NCBI GenBank assembly: GCA_036873135.1
Contig: JAPTYO010000015.1
Location: forward strand, 8,349,683 to 8,413,682
Length of the DNA stretch: 64,000 nt
Source: Clarkia xantiana subsp. parviflora
Taxonomy: Eukaryota; Streptophyta; Magnoliopsida; Myrtales; Onagraceae
Direction of reading: 5' to 3'
Below are positions 34,389 to 45,900 of the stretch, piece after piece. The position numbers and the translations under genes were made by a program. How positions within the stretch are numbered: position 1 is the stretch's first letter; each line of letters opens with the position of its first letter. The notes beneath the pieces are model-generated. The model searched no databases, was not told where the DNA came from, and saw only the letters and a program-made list of their open reading frames with translations.

Positions 34389-37076
34389 TTAGGCAGAAGG
34401 CTCCACAGCCTGTGGAGTCGGGTCCGTGGCACCTGCAGGGGGATCGGCCTCATCACTCTCCGCAGGGAGGTTGAAGTATTTCTCCGCGAAGGGGGCAAGG
34501 GTCTCGGACTTCTTGAAGTCAATGGAATCCTCGTATGCCGTGTAAAGCTCCTCGACGGCATTGAACAAAACGTTCTCCACCTCGGCTTTGCAGAATCCCA
34601 CGGCATCCGCCTGAAAATCTTCAGAGTTCCGATACTCCTTGCGGCCCTCCTCACGACCGTGCAGGCGGCCTTCCTCACGACCGTGCAGGCGGCCTTCCTC
34701 GTGACCCTGTTGGCGACCCTCCTCGTGGCCTTGAGCCTTTGCCTCAACCAACTTGGTCTCAAGTCCCGCCTTGGCCTCCGCAAGAGCTTCCGCGAGAATG
34801 TCCTTCTCACGGATGAGCTGCCCCTTCTCCACCTCGTGCCGCCGCTGTTCCTCCTGGAGCATCTTCCGCTCCCGATGCAGCACGACCTCATGATCCTGGA
34901 CCTGCTTGTGCAGGCCCAGAGCCTTCTCACCAAGGAGAGCCTGCTCCTTGGCTATCTTATTCTTGGCCGCTATAGCCTCGTCGAGGTCCGCTTGGAGCTT
35001 GGCCAACGCGTCGGGGTCCGACTTGGCTTGTGCCTCCTCCAAAGCACCCTTCAGAGCCAGGATGAAGCCGAAGCAGCGCTGCTGGTCCGCGGTTTCCTAA
35101 GACAAAAGGGAGAAAGGGATTAAAATCCGATAATCGAAGGCAAGAACAATGAAGGGAAAAATAAAAGTGAGAGTAAAGTTTTACCTCCATCCGACGGATA
35201 GCCATGTTGCGGAGCTCTTCTTCGAGGTCCTCCCGCGCCAAGGAGATTGGATGCCCCAAGGCTGGTGGAATTGACCCTGCCAGCAGATGCAGGGCCAATT
35301 CAGGCTGAAGGTCTCCCCGATGGAGTGAGACCCCCTGGAGAGACTCGATCGGGTTCCAGGGAACCGTCTCCTGGTCGGGGGTGAAAACCTTGTAAAGATT
35401 CTCATCCACGGGGAGAGGAGGGATGACCCTAGAAGCCTCGGTCGGAGGAGCCACCTCGATCGGAGGATCGGGAGTCGGAGAGCGGAACTCCGAAGGAGGA
35501 CTCCGAGACACATCCTCCACAACTGGCCTCAGAGTGCTCAGACCTGGCCTTTGGCGGGGGAGCAGACCGCCTTCATTTACCTCCTCGGAGGAGGGGGAAG
35601 CCTCCAAATTGGTAACCTGACGGAACTGAGCTTCCGTCGGGGCATCCTCCAGCATCGGCTCCTGTGGAGTCGGGCCCTTGTTGGAGTAGTAGCCTGCCCT
35701 GGAGTGAGGGTCTCCGATGGACCTGCGGTGGCGGGACGAATAAAATCAGGCAGAGTATCATGGGGGCACCAGATGATTTGGCGCTCGAGATGTTGGTCCT
35801 TTCCAAAGAAGTTGTAGTATCCCGCCTTGAGGACGCGGGGGGTTTCTCCTCGAAGTATATACTTAATTTCTCGGACCCGCGACTCCCGATCAGCGGGGAT
35901 AAACTCCTTGGGAACCAACCTCCTATATTTCTTAATAGCGAGGCGAACACGCTTACCTTCCTCAGCAGTGGTGACGCCGAAGGCTTGGTCTATCTCCTCC
36001 CTTCTGGCCCGCTTGGCCACAGTCTGCTCTTCGGTCGGGGGAGCAGCAGAAGAGGAAGCTCCCTTCTTCAGCGACTTCCGCTTCCGCTTGGAGCTACCCT
36101 GGACGGCATCGGTCTCCCCCTACTTCAACATGAGATGGGTCAACAGAGATGCCTTCTTGGCTGCAAAAATGAAAAGACAAAGTAATTAGAAGTGTTACCC
36201 AGATAACCAAATCCTTGAAAACGGAATCGAGGAGCCGGACTCCGATGTGAATCAAATCTTTCTCCACGAGCTTGTTGGCGTCGAGGGGAATGAAGGATTC
36301 CCCCCAACGATAAAGCTGGACCAGCTGGAGGGTGTTGAGGTCATTCTCAGTGTAGACTCCGAGCTTGGGGGCAGGGTCCGCCACAACCTCCCATCGGGGC
36401 CATGGGATTGAGCTATTTTGGACGAAGAAGTAATACTTCTTCCATCCGCTATTGTCAGACCCCGAGTCGTGAATCAGCATCCGATCCTTATTGAACTTCC
36501 AGGTCTCGCTATCCCAGCCGAAACGTGAAAGTTGCTCCTTTGTCCACTTGGGGAGTCGAGGAGTGAAGGAGCAAACACCAGCCTTATTACACTTCATTCC
36601 GTAGAAGGTGCGGAAGAGTAGCAAACTGTACGTCCACCGCTGCCGGAGGCACATAACCTGGAAAGCGTTCCACACACGGATGGCATGTGGAGAGAAGGTG
36701 CAGGGATGCGTCTGGTAGAAGTTGCACATCTCCACCAGGTTCCCGCAAAAAGGGAATCGAATCCCAGCATTTATCTGCCCGGTGGAGACGAACACCTCCC
36801 CCTCTCGAGGACGCGTGACGATATGCTTTCTTCGGGTGGTTGGGTGAGACTCGTAGGGGAAGCGGGGCTCCCAGTCCGAAGTAATGCAGCCCTCTCGGAG
36901 AGCAACCTCGTACGAGGTCTCAGAAATTTCGTTAATGGCAAGCTCAAAGGTAAAAGGGGTCCTTTCCCCGGAACTAGCTTCGTCTAAAAACGGTTACAAA
37001 CAGAAAAACTTAAGAAGGGAGGAGAAGGTAATGTCAGCAAATCGTGGAAGCAGAGAATGAAAACCTTACCAGACAT
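34389..37076 (-). pseudogene. Element A antisense gene, four exons
   Basis: Minus-strand gene in the 3' part of A. Exons (plus coordinates): 37070-37076 (ATGTCTG), 36199-36983, 35185-36152, 34389-35096. Donors and acceptors are GT/AG, at the same places as in C. Exon 2 encodes the conserved part: VFVSTGQINAGIRFPFCG, SPHAIRVWNAFQV, FRTFYGMKC, SSIPWPRWEVVADP. This resembles the putative gypsy-type transposon proteins annotated in plant genomes (inference). Exon 3 starts basic and has GETPRVLKAGYY. Exon 4 is a long charged coiled coil with GHEEGR/GREEGR repeats and ends near KYFNLPAESDEA. Exon 3 has TAG at 36120-36122 where C has CAG, so this copy is broken. Function unknown. The exon 3 acceptor is chosen to keep frame: AAG|GCATCT rather than the better-looking TTTGCAG|CC. 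Confidence 0.75.
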
Positions 37077-37643
37077 TGTTGGTGATTGCTCGGAAAAGAT
37101 GAAGAAGGGCTGGAGGCCTGGGATCACTGGAAGAGCAAACGAAACTTGGAGAAGAAGCTTCGAGGTTTGAAAATGGCAGAATTTCCAGAAATCAAAACGG
37201 TAGAGAAGAAGTGAATAGTGCCAGGGTTATGGCTTTTATAGGCAAAATGACAGCTGGACGGATTCAATCTGGACCGTTGAAGATGAAACGACTCAATCTT
37301 GATCGCCGAGATTATAGGCACGGTACGGAAGAGACGTTAGTGACGCAATGAGTGCTTTTTCAGAAAGCAACAGTCATGCCGGTTTAGGCGTCGTTTTATT
37401 ATCCCTAGCATTTAATGCTGCAGTAACCGAGGAGTTTCCTCGGATTTGGCAACTGATCCTAGAGTCCGGTAGACCTAAGGCAATCATGAGTGAGAAACTC
37501 TGTTAATCAAGAATTGTGCTCAAGGCAAAAGCCTCTGATAGAAATATCGGGAGGTCTGGAGGTAAAAGCCTCTGATGATGAGGTAGGAAGATCCGGAACT
37601 AGAAGACACGACGGACTGCAAGTCCCCATGTCTTGGGGGCAAA
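37077..37643 (-). other. Upstream region of A's antisense gene
   Basis: 567 bp between the antisense ATG and the 3' LTR. Contains the minus-strand TATA box and, at its end, the element's polypurine tract. No ORF supported. Confidence 0.6.
37233..37240 (-). promoter_or_regulatory. TATA box of A's antisense gene
   Basis: Minus-strand CCTATAAAAGCC, 164 bp before the antisense ATG. C has TATAAAA 169 bp before its antisense ATG. Confidence 0.6.
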
Positions 37644-38382
37644 TGATGGGTTCCGATGTAATCGTTAGCCCCGTTAACAGTCAATAGACGGCGAGTAAGT
37701 CCAGTGGGCCTCGTGAAAGGGCTAGAAGGCCCAGGAGCCCAGTGCGAAGGGTCCCGACTTTAGCAGTCCCGATATATGAGCTGAATGCTCCCGATAAGAA
37801 GCCTCTGTGTAGGCCCCGATATGCCTTTGAGAAGGCCCCGATAATAAAGCCCCGAGGAGGCTGGACCTGTCTCGTGAGACAAGAGGTCCTGGGTGGTGAC
37901 CTAGAAGGAGATAACTCTGGAAGTCCCCGATATGAATTGGGACTTGTGATCAGAGGATAAGGCCGAGAAACCCGCCTACTAGATAGAGTAGTGGGGAGAC
38001 GGTTGAGATACAGATAACCTCCCCCGAGATACGCAGGGCGTGCCCGAGATAGGCGGAGTATGGGCAAGATACGCGGAGCGTGGGGCGAGATATATGGAAT
38101 CCCGAACGAGATATGCGGAATTGTGGGTAAAACTGCCAGGCGCGGTTTCAGGTAACTGAGTAACTTCCCCTCCTATATAAAGGAGGAAGTTACCTCAGAA
38201 AACACACATTCTAATACGAGCTTAGATTACTGCTTACCACCCCATTGATCATATACTCATTTAAGCATCGGAGAGGGATTCTGGGTCACCACCCAGGTCA
38301 TCCCCTTTTGCAGGATTACGCGGAGCCCAGGAGTTCAAGCTTTCCGTCAAGAACGTAACGGAGCTTCGCCCGTGATCCAACA
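37644..38382 (+). repeat. Element A 3' LTR
   Basis: 739 bp, about ten substitutions from the 5' LTR by eye. TATA at 38174-38181. Confidence 0.92.
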
Positions 38383-38640
38383 TTTTTCTCCCGATCGGTC
38401 GAGCATTTTAATTTTAATGTTGAATAATTTTAATTTATTTTATAACATCATGCGACATAATTAAATATTTTTTTTTATTAGGATCTACTAGTCTAAAATT
38501 AAAAATACCAACTAACCATATGTGATAATAAGTTATCACAAATGCTCACTCAAATTTCGCCAAGATTCTATATTATAGTAAAAACTAAAAATTACCCAAC
38601 AAAAAAATCATTAAGAAAATAAAGAATAGCTTTGAGTAGC
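38383..38640 (-). pseudogene. Kinase-like pseudogene copy 1, continuation after element A
   Basis: Starts with the duplicated TTTTT and goes on with CTCCCGATCGGTCGAGC, matching 41879 onward in copy 3 and 40701 onward in copy 2. Intron-like and AT-rich; similarity fades at about 38640, before any N-lobe exon. Confidence 0.45.
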
Positions 38641-38815
38641 AAACGTCCGGTCAAACGCCTTTGACCGGATAAGTCCTGGTTCGGGCGGGTATTTTTCCCA
38701 CCCGGACAATTTTCATCTGCGGGTAGTGTGTTTGGTGTGATTTTTCGGCCCGGGGTGTCCATTTTGCCAAGTTTTGTATTTTAACCGTGTTTAGGGTCGA
38801 CGTAGCGACTAAGGC
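38641..38815. other. Unassigned spacer
   Basis: Includes CCGGTCAAACGCCTTTGACCGG (38650-38671), an inverted repeat, and a GC-richer stretch with CCCGGAC. Identity unknown. Confidence 0.3.
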
Positions 38816-41275
38816 AAGCCTAAATGAGATCTAATTGGGTATATCCATAGCAGAGGTGACTCATTATGCAATTATGGAGCCAAGTATATGAGATTCTCCC
38901 CTATCATCGAGAGAGATACTCCAACAGCTCCGTGTTCAGTAAAACCGCTAACAGAACAAAGAAAAGATAATTGGTTAGTTTTTGTCATTAGTATTTTACT
39001 CTAAAGAGGTGTTTCAAAAATATCAGTCTGCGTTTAGTTTTTCTTGTGACTAAGAACTTAATCACCGTTTGACTGAGTTTATGAGAATTCCTTTGGTTTT
39101 AATGACTATTGTCAATGTCAAGTATTTGGCTATGTCTTCTCAATCTCATATGAATTGATAAAATCTCTTGATATGTTTTGTGGCAATCTTCTTCTTTAAA
39201 ATCTCTTGAGTTGACAACACCTTTTACATTGAGAAGTAATGCTTTTTTCCTTTCTTTTTGTTTCATCAAATTACTCATTCTTCGTCTAATCCCTTGCTTC
39301 TCTAGCGGATCATATGTGACAAAATTCTGAAAACTAATTTCTAATTTTCTATCAGCATAAGAAATATTACAGCAAACAAAATTTCTCTATCGAAGTTACT
39401 AATTTGGTAATGGCTTCAAATATCTGATTCTTTGAGTCTAATTACTGGTTCTATCATTTGATCATCAAATTTTCTGGTTCAAACTTCCAATGACTATATT
39501 GCTGCTTTACTTTATTGCATTTATTGTTTAAACGGTTAACTTTTGCTTTTATTGCATTTCTTGTTTCATCTATACTTTCTCTAAATAGTAGACTTTTGCT
39601 TCTTCTTCCCCATTCTTGCTTATACATAAAAAATACAACAAAAAGAAAAATCACAAAAAGGAGGAAGAGATGTCTTGTTTCATTTCTTGTTTACTTTCCC
39701 CAAAATCCTATTATTTTCTTTTTTCTTTCTATTTAGAGGTAAACAACATGGTCATATTTTTAAAGAAATGATAGTGTGCAGTTCTTTTTACTCAAATCTC
39801 GAATGTTTTTTTGACATAACAATTAGTTAACCACCTTGTTTGCTATTTTTGGTACAATTTCTTCGTGCTTTGATGTTCAGTCTTTCAGATTTTAAGTGGG
39901 GTCGCCATGATCATGACTCTTGAAGGTTCTTTCTTCCGTTCGTTTTTTTTTTTTTTCAAATTAGAAAATTGTATTGACTCTATATTCTTTTCTCTCATTT
40001 TTTATAACGAAAACTCCTCATCTTTGTCAATGGACATGTCATCTGATATTGATGTTCTATTTGTTGTTTTGAACTTCATTCTCCTTGACCTTTAAAATAT
40101 TCCAAAGATTGTTTTCTCTTTTTCTTATTGACATTCGGCTTTTTTCTTGACCAGGCATTCATCTTGCGCTGCTGATTGAGTTTTTCTACTTGTTTTAACG
40201 ACTTTTTTTCACATATCTAAAACAAAACATTTATTGAAAATAAAGTTTCATGGGGAATGATAGAGATAGTGGTATTGAGAATTGTATGAATAAGTACAGG
40301 GTGTCTTTTGTAATTAGACAAAATCTAGGACCATGTTGTAATTACAATACTTAAAGTAGTATATATAACTACTCCTTAGTCTATTTGTAATCAAGTTTGT
40401 ACAAAGAAAAAAAATATGAAGATTCCCGCGTTTCTATCTTTCTCTACTCTTTAACTCTAGTCATTCTTCATCTTCTTCCACATTCCATTCACACTTACAT
40501 TTAACTATGTTTTCTGAACTGGCCGGCCATCAAACCGGTAAGGGGGCCGGTCTCATGAGAACATACGGTCGATAATTTTCTGCTGAAAAGTGGCATCTTC
40601 CTAATGAACGGCATGAAAATCTTTAATAGAGCGACTAGGAAATCTTTAATAGAGCGCGGAGATCTATAATCGAGCGACCGGGAGATCTTTAATATATTTT
40701 TCTCCCGGTCGGTCGAGCATTTTAATTTTTATGTTAAATAATTTTAATTTTATTTTATAACATCATGCGATGTAATTAAAATTTATTTCAGACTCCATTC
40801 ATAACGTAGATTAAAATAACAAACTAATTAATTAACTATACATGATAATATGGTATCACATTCCAATGCTCGAATTTCGCCAAAATTCTGGATTCCCTTA
40901 AGAAAAATAAAATAAATATACGTTAGAACATAAAAACATAGTAAAAACAAAAAATTAACCAACAAAAAAACCATTAAGAAAAATAACGAATTACCTTGAA
41001 ATTCTATAAAATCGATAGAAATTATTCTCTTCACCGCATAATATTGCTTCGTTATCTTGTGTTTACAAAGCAAAACTGCACCAAATCCACCTCACTAATG
41101 TTATCAATAACATCGTAAAAGGTTTGGAAATGAGTGGCCTGAAATAAAACATTAGAACATTAACTAGTTTGGATGTTTACAATTGCTATTAAAAATGTTA
41201 GGCGCAACAAATGTGCTAGTCTCTTTGAGTATCTTAATCATCATGTAGAAAAGAATAATTCGAGTTTATCTCTCC
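38816..41275 (-). pseudogene. Kinase-like pseudogene copy 2, with a 1.5-kb insert
   Basis: The minus strand near 41091-41020 reads GGFGAVLLCKHKITKQYYAV then KRI: a glycine-rich loop and the AVK lysine of protein-kinase subdomains I and II. It follows two stops and ends at a GTAATT donor-like site. A diverged APE-type segment lies at 38850-38960. Between 38980 and 40503 copies 1 and 3 have no counterpart, so this part looks inserted; it has poly-T-rich AT sequence and no recognised element. At 40670-40716 there is a 16-bp inverted repeat. Other small ORFs here are not recognised. Confidence 0.45.
40670..40716. repeat. Inverted repeat CGACCGGGAGA (copy 2)
   Basis: Arms 40670-40685 and 40701-40716, 15 of 16 pairing, 15-bp loop TCTTTAATATATTTT. 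The equivalent loop in copy 1 is where element A inserted. Diverged 21-bp repeats of the left arm lie just upstream (40621-40680). Confidence 0.65.
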
Positions 41276-41277
41276 AT

Positions 41278-42206
41278 CTCAATTGTTATCCCGCGAGCAA
41301 AGAACAACTGAAAAAATGATGTCGCTCATGTAGGTGAGGAGATGTGGCTGATTATGCAGCTCTGGAGCTAAGTATATGAAATTCTCCCATATCACTCAGG
41401 GAGATACTCCAATAGCTCCGTGTCCAGCAAAACCAGAAGAAAGAAAAAAAAAATTGTTTAGTTTTTAACACTGTTTTCTGAACTGGCTGGACCATTAAAC
41501 CGATAAAGGGGCCGGTTCATGAGAACATACAGTCGATAATTCTTTGCTGAAAAGTAGCATCTTCCTAATGGACGACAGGAAAATAATTTGGACATTGTAA
41601 ATCCCCGATAGTGACATGGTAAAAGAGAATGCTTTTTCATGTCATTTGGCCACCACACGAGACATTATACACCCCACGTTATATATGATAGTCATTCTTA
41701 CTAAATACATATACATACAATTGGCTGACATTAAATCAAAATAATGCATAAAAAAACTTAACTTATACATTTTCATGTTGTACTTTCAAACTATTAGTCG
41801 TAGAATTTTATTTTTAAACATGCTAGAGGAACCGAGAGATCTTTAATAGGGCGACCGGGAGATCTTTAATATATTTTTCTCCCAGTTGGTCGAGCATTTT
41901 AATTTTAATGTTGAATAATTTTAATTTATTTTATAACATCATGCGACTTAATTAAATATTTCTAAAAAAACCAACTAACCATATGTGATAATAAGTTATC
42001 ACAAATGCTCACTCAAGTTTCGCCATAATTCTATATTATAGTAAAAACTAAAAATTACCCAACAAAAAAATTATTAAGAAAAATAACGAATTACTTTGTA
42101 AATCTATAAAGTCTATCCTTAGGCGAAATTATTCTCTTCACCGCATAATATTACTTCGTTATCTTGTGTTTACAAAGCAAAAGTGCACCAAATCCAGCTC
42201 ACCAAT
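41278..42206 (-). pseudogene. Kinase-like pseudogene copy 3, main part
   Basis: Highly similar to copy 1 (16590-17188) from 41278. The minus strand has YLAPELHNQPHLLTYMSD followed by SVVLC. At 42206-42105 on the minus strand are AGFGALLLCKHKITK, a stop, then YYAVKRI, the N-lobe part. Element C inserted just ahead of this loop; the remainder is at 53361 onward. Several stops and frameshifts. Confidence 0.45.
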
Positions 42207-42692
42207 TGATGGGTCCGACTATAGCCGTCAGGCCCTTTAACGGTGAGGAAACGGCAAACAGGCCCACCAGGCCCAGAGTGAAGGTCAAGATGACCTAGGA
42301 GAAGGGTCCCGACGAAGGGAGTCCCGACGAGGCAAGGTCCCGACAGAGTCGGCTCCGACAGTGGAGCTAGGAGCTCCCGATAAGAAGCCTTTAAGTAGGC
42401 CCCGATGATGAATCCCTGAGAACGATTGGCCCTGTCACGATGACGAGGGGCCCCGAGCGGTGACACAACGAGATAACTCTGGAGTCCCCGACGGGAGTCG
42501 GGACTCATTATCAGAGGATAAAGCCAAGATATGCGGGGCGTGGCCGAGATACGCGGAACGTGGTTAAGATACACGGAGCGTGGCCGAGATACGCGGGGCA
42601 TGGCTAAGATATACGAAATCACATCCGAGATATGCGGGATACGGGCTAACCACCCCTAACGGTTCGCCAGGTACCTGAGGCATCTCTTTGCC

Positions 42693-42699
42693 TATAAAA
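42693..42699 (+). promoter_or_regulatory. TATA box of element C LTR
   Basis: TATAAAA in TTGCC-TATAAAA-GGGCA; also 53150-53156 in the 3' LTR. Confidence 0.7.
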
Positions 42700-42802
42700 G
42701 GGCAGGAGATCACCTCAGAAAGACTTACGTTGAGTTGAATACACTCTGAGTTTATTACTTGCCCGTCATACGAGATACTTATTTAAGCATCGGAGAGGGA
42801 TT

Positions 42803-42818
42803 CTGGGTCACCGCCCGG
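42803..42818 (+). promoter_or_regulatory. Conserved U5 stem-loop, element C
   Basis: Stem CTGGGT / GCCCGG with loop CACC. Compared with A (CTGGGT / ACCCAG), two changes turn U-A pairs into U-G pairs, so the stem still forms. Confidence 0.6.
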
Positions 42819-42939
42819 TCTATCCCCTCTTGCAGGATTGCGTGGAGCAAAGGAGCTAGGATTGCCGTCAAAGTCCGTACCGGAGTTCCACCGTGATCCA
42901 ACATTGGCGCCGTCTGTGGGAAACAAACAAAAAGCTGAC

Positions 42940-45900
42940 ATGCCTTCTACTCGATCAATGGTGGCTGGCAAGAACAGAAGACAGGGACATTCCGGTGGTT
43001 CCCGTCACCCTGCTGCAACGAATCTGAATTCAGTGCCAGAACAAGAGGAAAACCAGAACCATCCCCCGGCTGAGCTCTCCCAGACAGGAGGGCACAATGG
43101 ATCGCATCCCGAAGATGTTGCCCCTCAGCACCAGGACAACAGGGGGCAGGAGGCTCCCCCAGCTGCAGATTTGACGAGGGCCGTGGCAGAGGCCATGCCC
43201 ATGTTTCTAGCGGCTGTAGAGGCTCTCTTGGATCGAAGAGAGGCTGCGAGGAGGCATGAGGAGATGCCCCCGTTGGAGGAAGCGACCCTGCCAACGGAGG
43301 GTCGAAACGCACAGGAAGCCCCGCCCCAAGGCCAAGACAGAGGTAGGGCGACCAGTCAGCCGGAGAGGTTCGTGGTTGATGGGCCAGGACCAGTACAGCA
43401 CAGGACCATTCCCCTGAATGGTCCCATCACTCCCGACCAGGTGGTAAAGATCGTGAACATCTGTATGGGAGAACAGAAGCCGCTGGTGTCGGAGCTGAGG
43501 GATCGATCCACTCATCCCTTCGTCCCCCGACTCATTGATACCCTAGCCCCGCCTGGGCTAGGCATCCCCACGATAAAGGAGTATGATGGCGAAGGAGATC
43601 CAGTTCGCCACGTCCAGAAGCACCTCATGGCGTGTCTGGGAAGAGCCCCAAGTGAAGACATAGTGTGTACGTTGTTCCCGAACACACTGGGAGAAAGGGC
43701 CCTGACTTGGTTCTTTAGTCTGCCCCCAGGCTGCATCACTTGCTGGGCAGACATGCACGATCGATTCATTCAGCAGTACCAGGGTCGGAGGCGTTTATTG
43801 AAGAGCGTGAGGTCCCTGACCCAGGTGGTGCAGAGGCCCGACGAATCACTGGCTCATTATTACCAGCGGTACACAGCCAGCGTAGCAGAGATAGATGAAG
43901 AAATCTCTGAGGGCGAAACCATCCGTACCTTCATTCGGAACCTGACAGCCCCCTATGGCTCCGACTTGATGCACAGCGTGGCTGAGAAGGCTGTGTGGAA
44001 TATGGAGGCATTACAGAAGATGGTGAAGCGGCAGATCGATGTCAAGGAGTCAAAGATAGCCGCGGGAGAACTGGAACCCCCAAAGGCGAACAAAGGGAAG
44101 CAGTCAAGTAAACCTTTCGACGATCGTAAGTCAAAAGGTAAACCCGACAGTGGCAAGAATCGAGGTCTTCCGGATCGGAGGGACGACAGACGTTCTTCAA
44201 GGAAGGATAAGCAGGAGGATTTTGACATTCCTCTCAACTGCTCCATGGCGGAAGTGCTGACAGTCATGGAACGACAAGGTATCTCCAGGTACCCCCCGAA
44301 GAAAGATGGAGAATTCCTGGGGTCCCGCACAGATCGTTATTGTCGATTTCACCGCGCAAATGGCCACGACACCAATCACTGTCGGGAGCTGAAGAAGGAG
44401 ATTGAAAAGCTGATCCAGAAGGGGAAGCTTAAGGAATTTGTCGGGGACAAGCGGTGCCGATCCCGCTCTCGGTCCCGTTCCCGATCCCGCGATCGGTCCC
44501 CAAAGAAGAAGAGAACCGATCCAGAGTCATCCGGTGCTCGTCAGGAGAGACGGGGCACTATCAGCGTGATTCATGGAGGGTTTGCTGCTGGAGGTGATAC
44601 CTCATCCGCCCGAGAAGTTTATGCCTCTAGAATCCCTACAGCAGTGGTGTTGGGTAAGAGGTCCCGATCCTGGACCTTGAAAGAAGAGATGGTGATCTCC
44701 TTCTCGTCGGAGGACCTCATAGGCGTAGAGACTCCGCATGACGATGCCTTGGTGGTAACCTTGGATGTAGACGGGTTTGAAATGAAGAGAATTCTAATCG
44801 ACGGGGGGAGCTCCTCCGACATCCTATTCATGGACGCGCTGGAGGCTATGGGGAAGACGAAGAAAGATCTAAAGGAGGCAAACTTCCCGATGGTCGGGTT
44901 CTCTGGCTCAACCTCCTACCCGCTAGGAGTAATCACCTTACCAGTGGAGTTTGGTAGCGGGTGAAAATCAGAAAGAAGGAACGTAGAATTTGTCGTGGTT
45001 GATTCCGCGGGGACCTATAATGCAATTATCGGGAGAACCACCATTAACCCTCTGATGGCGGTTGCCTCGACTGTGCACCAGAAGATGAAGTTCCCGACCG
45101 ACCACGGAGTCGGAGAGGTCAAGGGCGACCAGGTGGCTTCCCGAAAATGCTATGTTAATGCCACCCGGAGGAGGAGGCGAGAGGCCATGACTGTCCTCCA
45201 GACAGACAAAGATCCCAGAGAAGAGTTTGGGCGTCCCGCCCCCGTAGAAGATCTGAAAGAAGTCGAGATCGACGGACCCCAGAGGAAGGTGAAAATCGGG
45301 TCTGCTTTGACTGAGGAGACAGCCCAAAAATTGGTGGAGTTGTTGAAGGAGTTCAAGGAGCTGTTTGCCTGGTCCCCCAGCGATATGCCGGGAATCAGCT
45401 CCGATGTGATCGTGCACGAGCTGAAGATAGACCCCGCGATCAAGCCTATCACACAGAAAAGGCGTCCGATGGGCACAGATAAGAAGATCGCGATCCAGCA
45501 GGAGGTGGGCAGGTTGCTCGACGCTGGATTCATTAAGGAGCTCCGATTCCAGACTTGGGTGGCCAACCCAGTGCTGGTGAAGAAGAATAACGGGAAATGG
45601 CGAATGTGCGTGGACTTCCGCGACCTGAACAAGGCTTGCCCAAAGGACTGCTATCCACTCCCGAGGATCGACCAGCTGGTGGATGCCACATCGGGACATG
45701 AGCTGTTAAGTTTCATGGATGCGTATTCAGGCTACAACCAGATCAAGATGGCTAAGGAAGACGCCCCCCATACAGCGTTCTACGCAGACAGTGACATCTA
45801 TCACTACGAGGTCATGCCTTTCGGGTTGATCAATGCCGGGGCAACCTACCAACGGATGGTGAACAAACTGTTTGGAGATATGCTGGGAGAAACCATGGAA

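Larger units (their letters stand above)
17189..38382 (+). mobile_element. Element A: Ty3/gypsy Tat-type LTR retrotransposon, 21.2 kb including nested B
   Basis: LTRs 17189-17927 and 37644-38382, both 739 bp, about ten differences by eye. TSD TTTTT (17184-17188, 38383-38387). Primer-binding site TTGGCGCCGTCTGTGGG starts at 17928; polypurine tract TTGGGGGCAAA ends at 37643. Without B the element is about 11.3 kb. Order: gag-pol on plus (broken), tandem repeats (33473-34240), a four-exon gene on minus (34389-37076), 3' LTR. The layout matches C, so A was once autonomous. The clade call rests on the DGGSS protease, second RNase H and antisense gene. Confidence 0.93.
42207..42903 (+). repeat. Element C 5' LTR
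   Basis: 697 bp, TGATGGGTCC...CCAACA. U3 has about six roughly 20-bp units of the type CCGAGATACGCGGAGCGTGG (42525-42640), like those of A. Confidence 0.93.

Noticed and set aside
34329..35123. 264-codon plus-strand ORF
   Set aside because: Opposite strand of antisense exon 4; Glu-rich codons on the minus strand create an open Leu-rich frame on plus.
39454..40095. Small ORFs in the 1.5-kb insert of kinase-like copy 2
   Set aside because: Poly-T and poly-A rich frames with Phe/Lys-dominated products; no family recognised.
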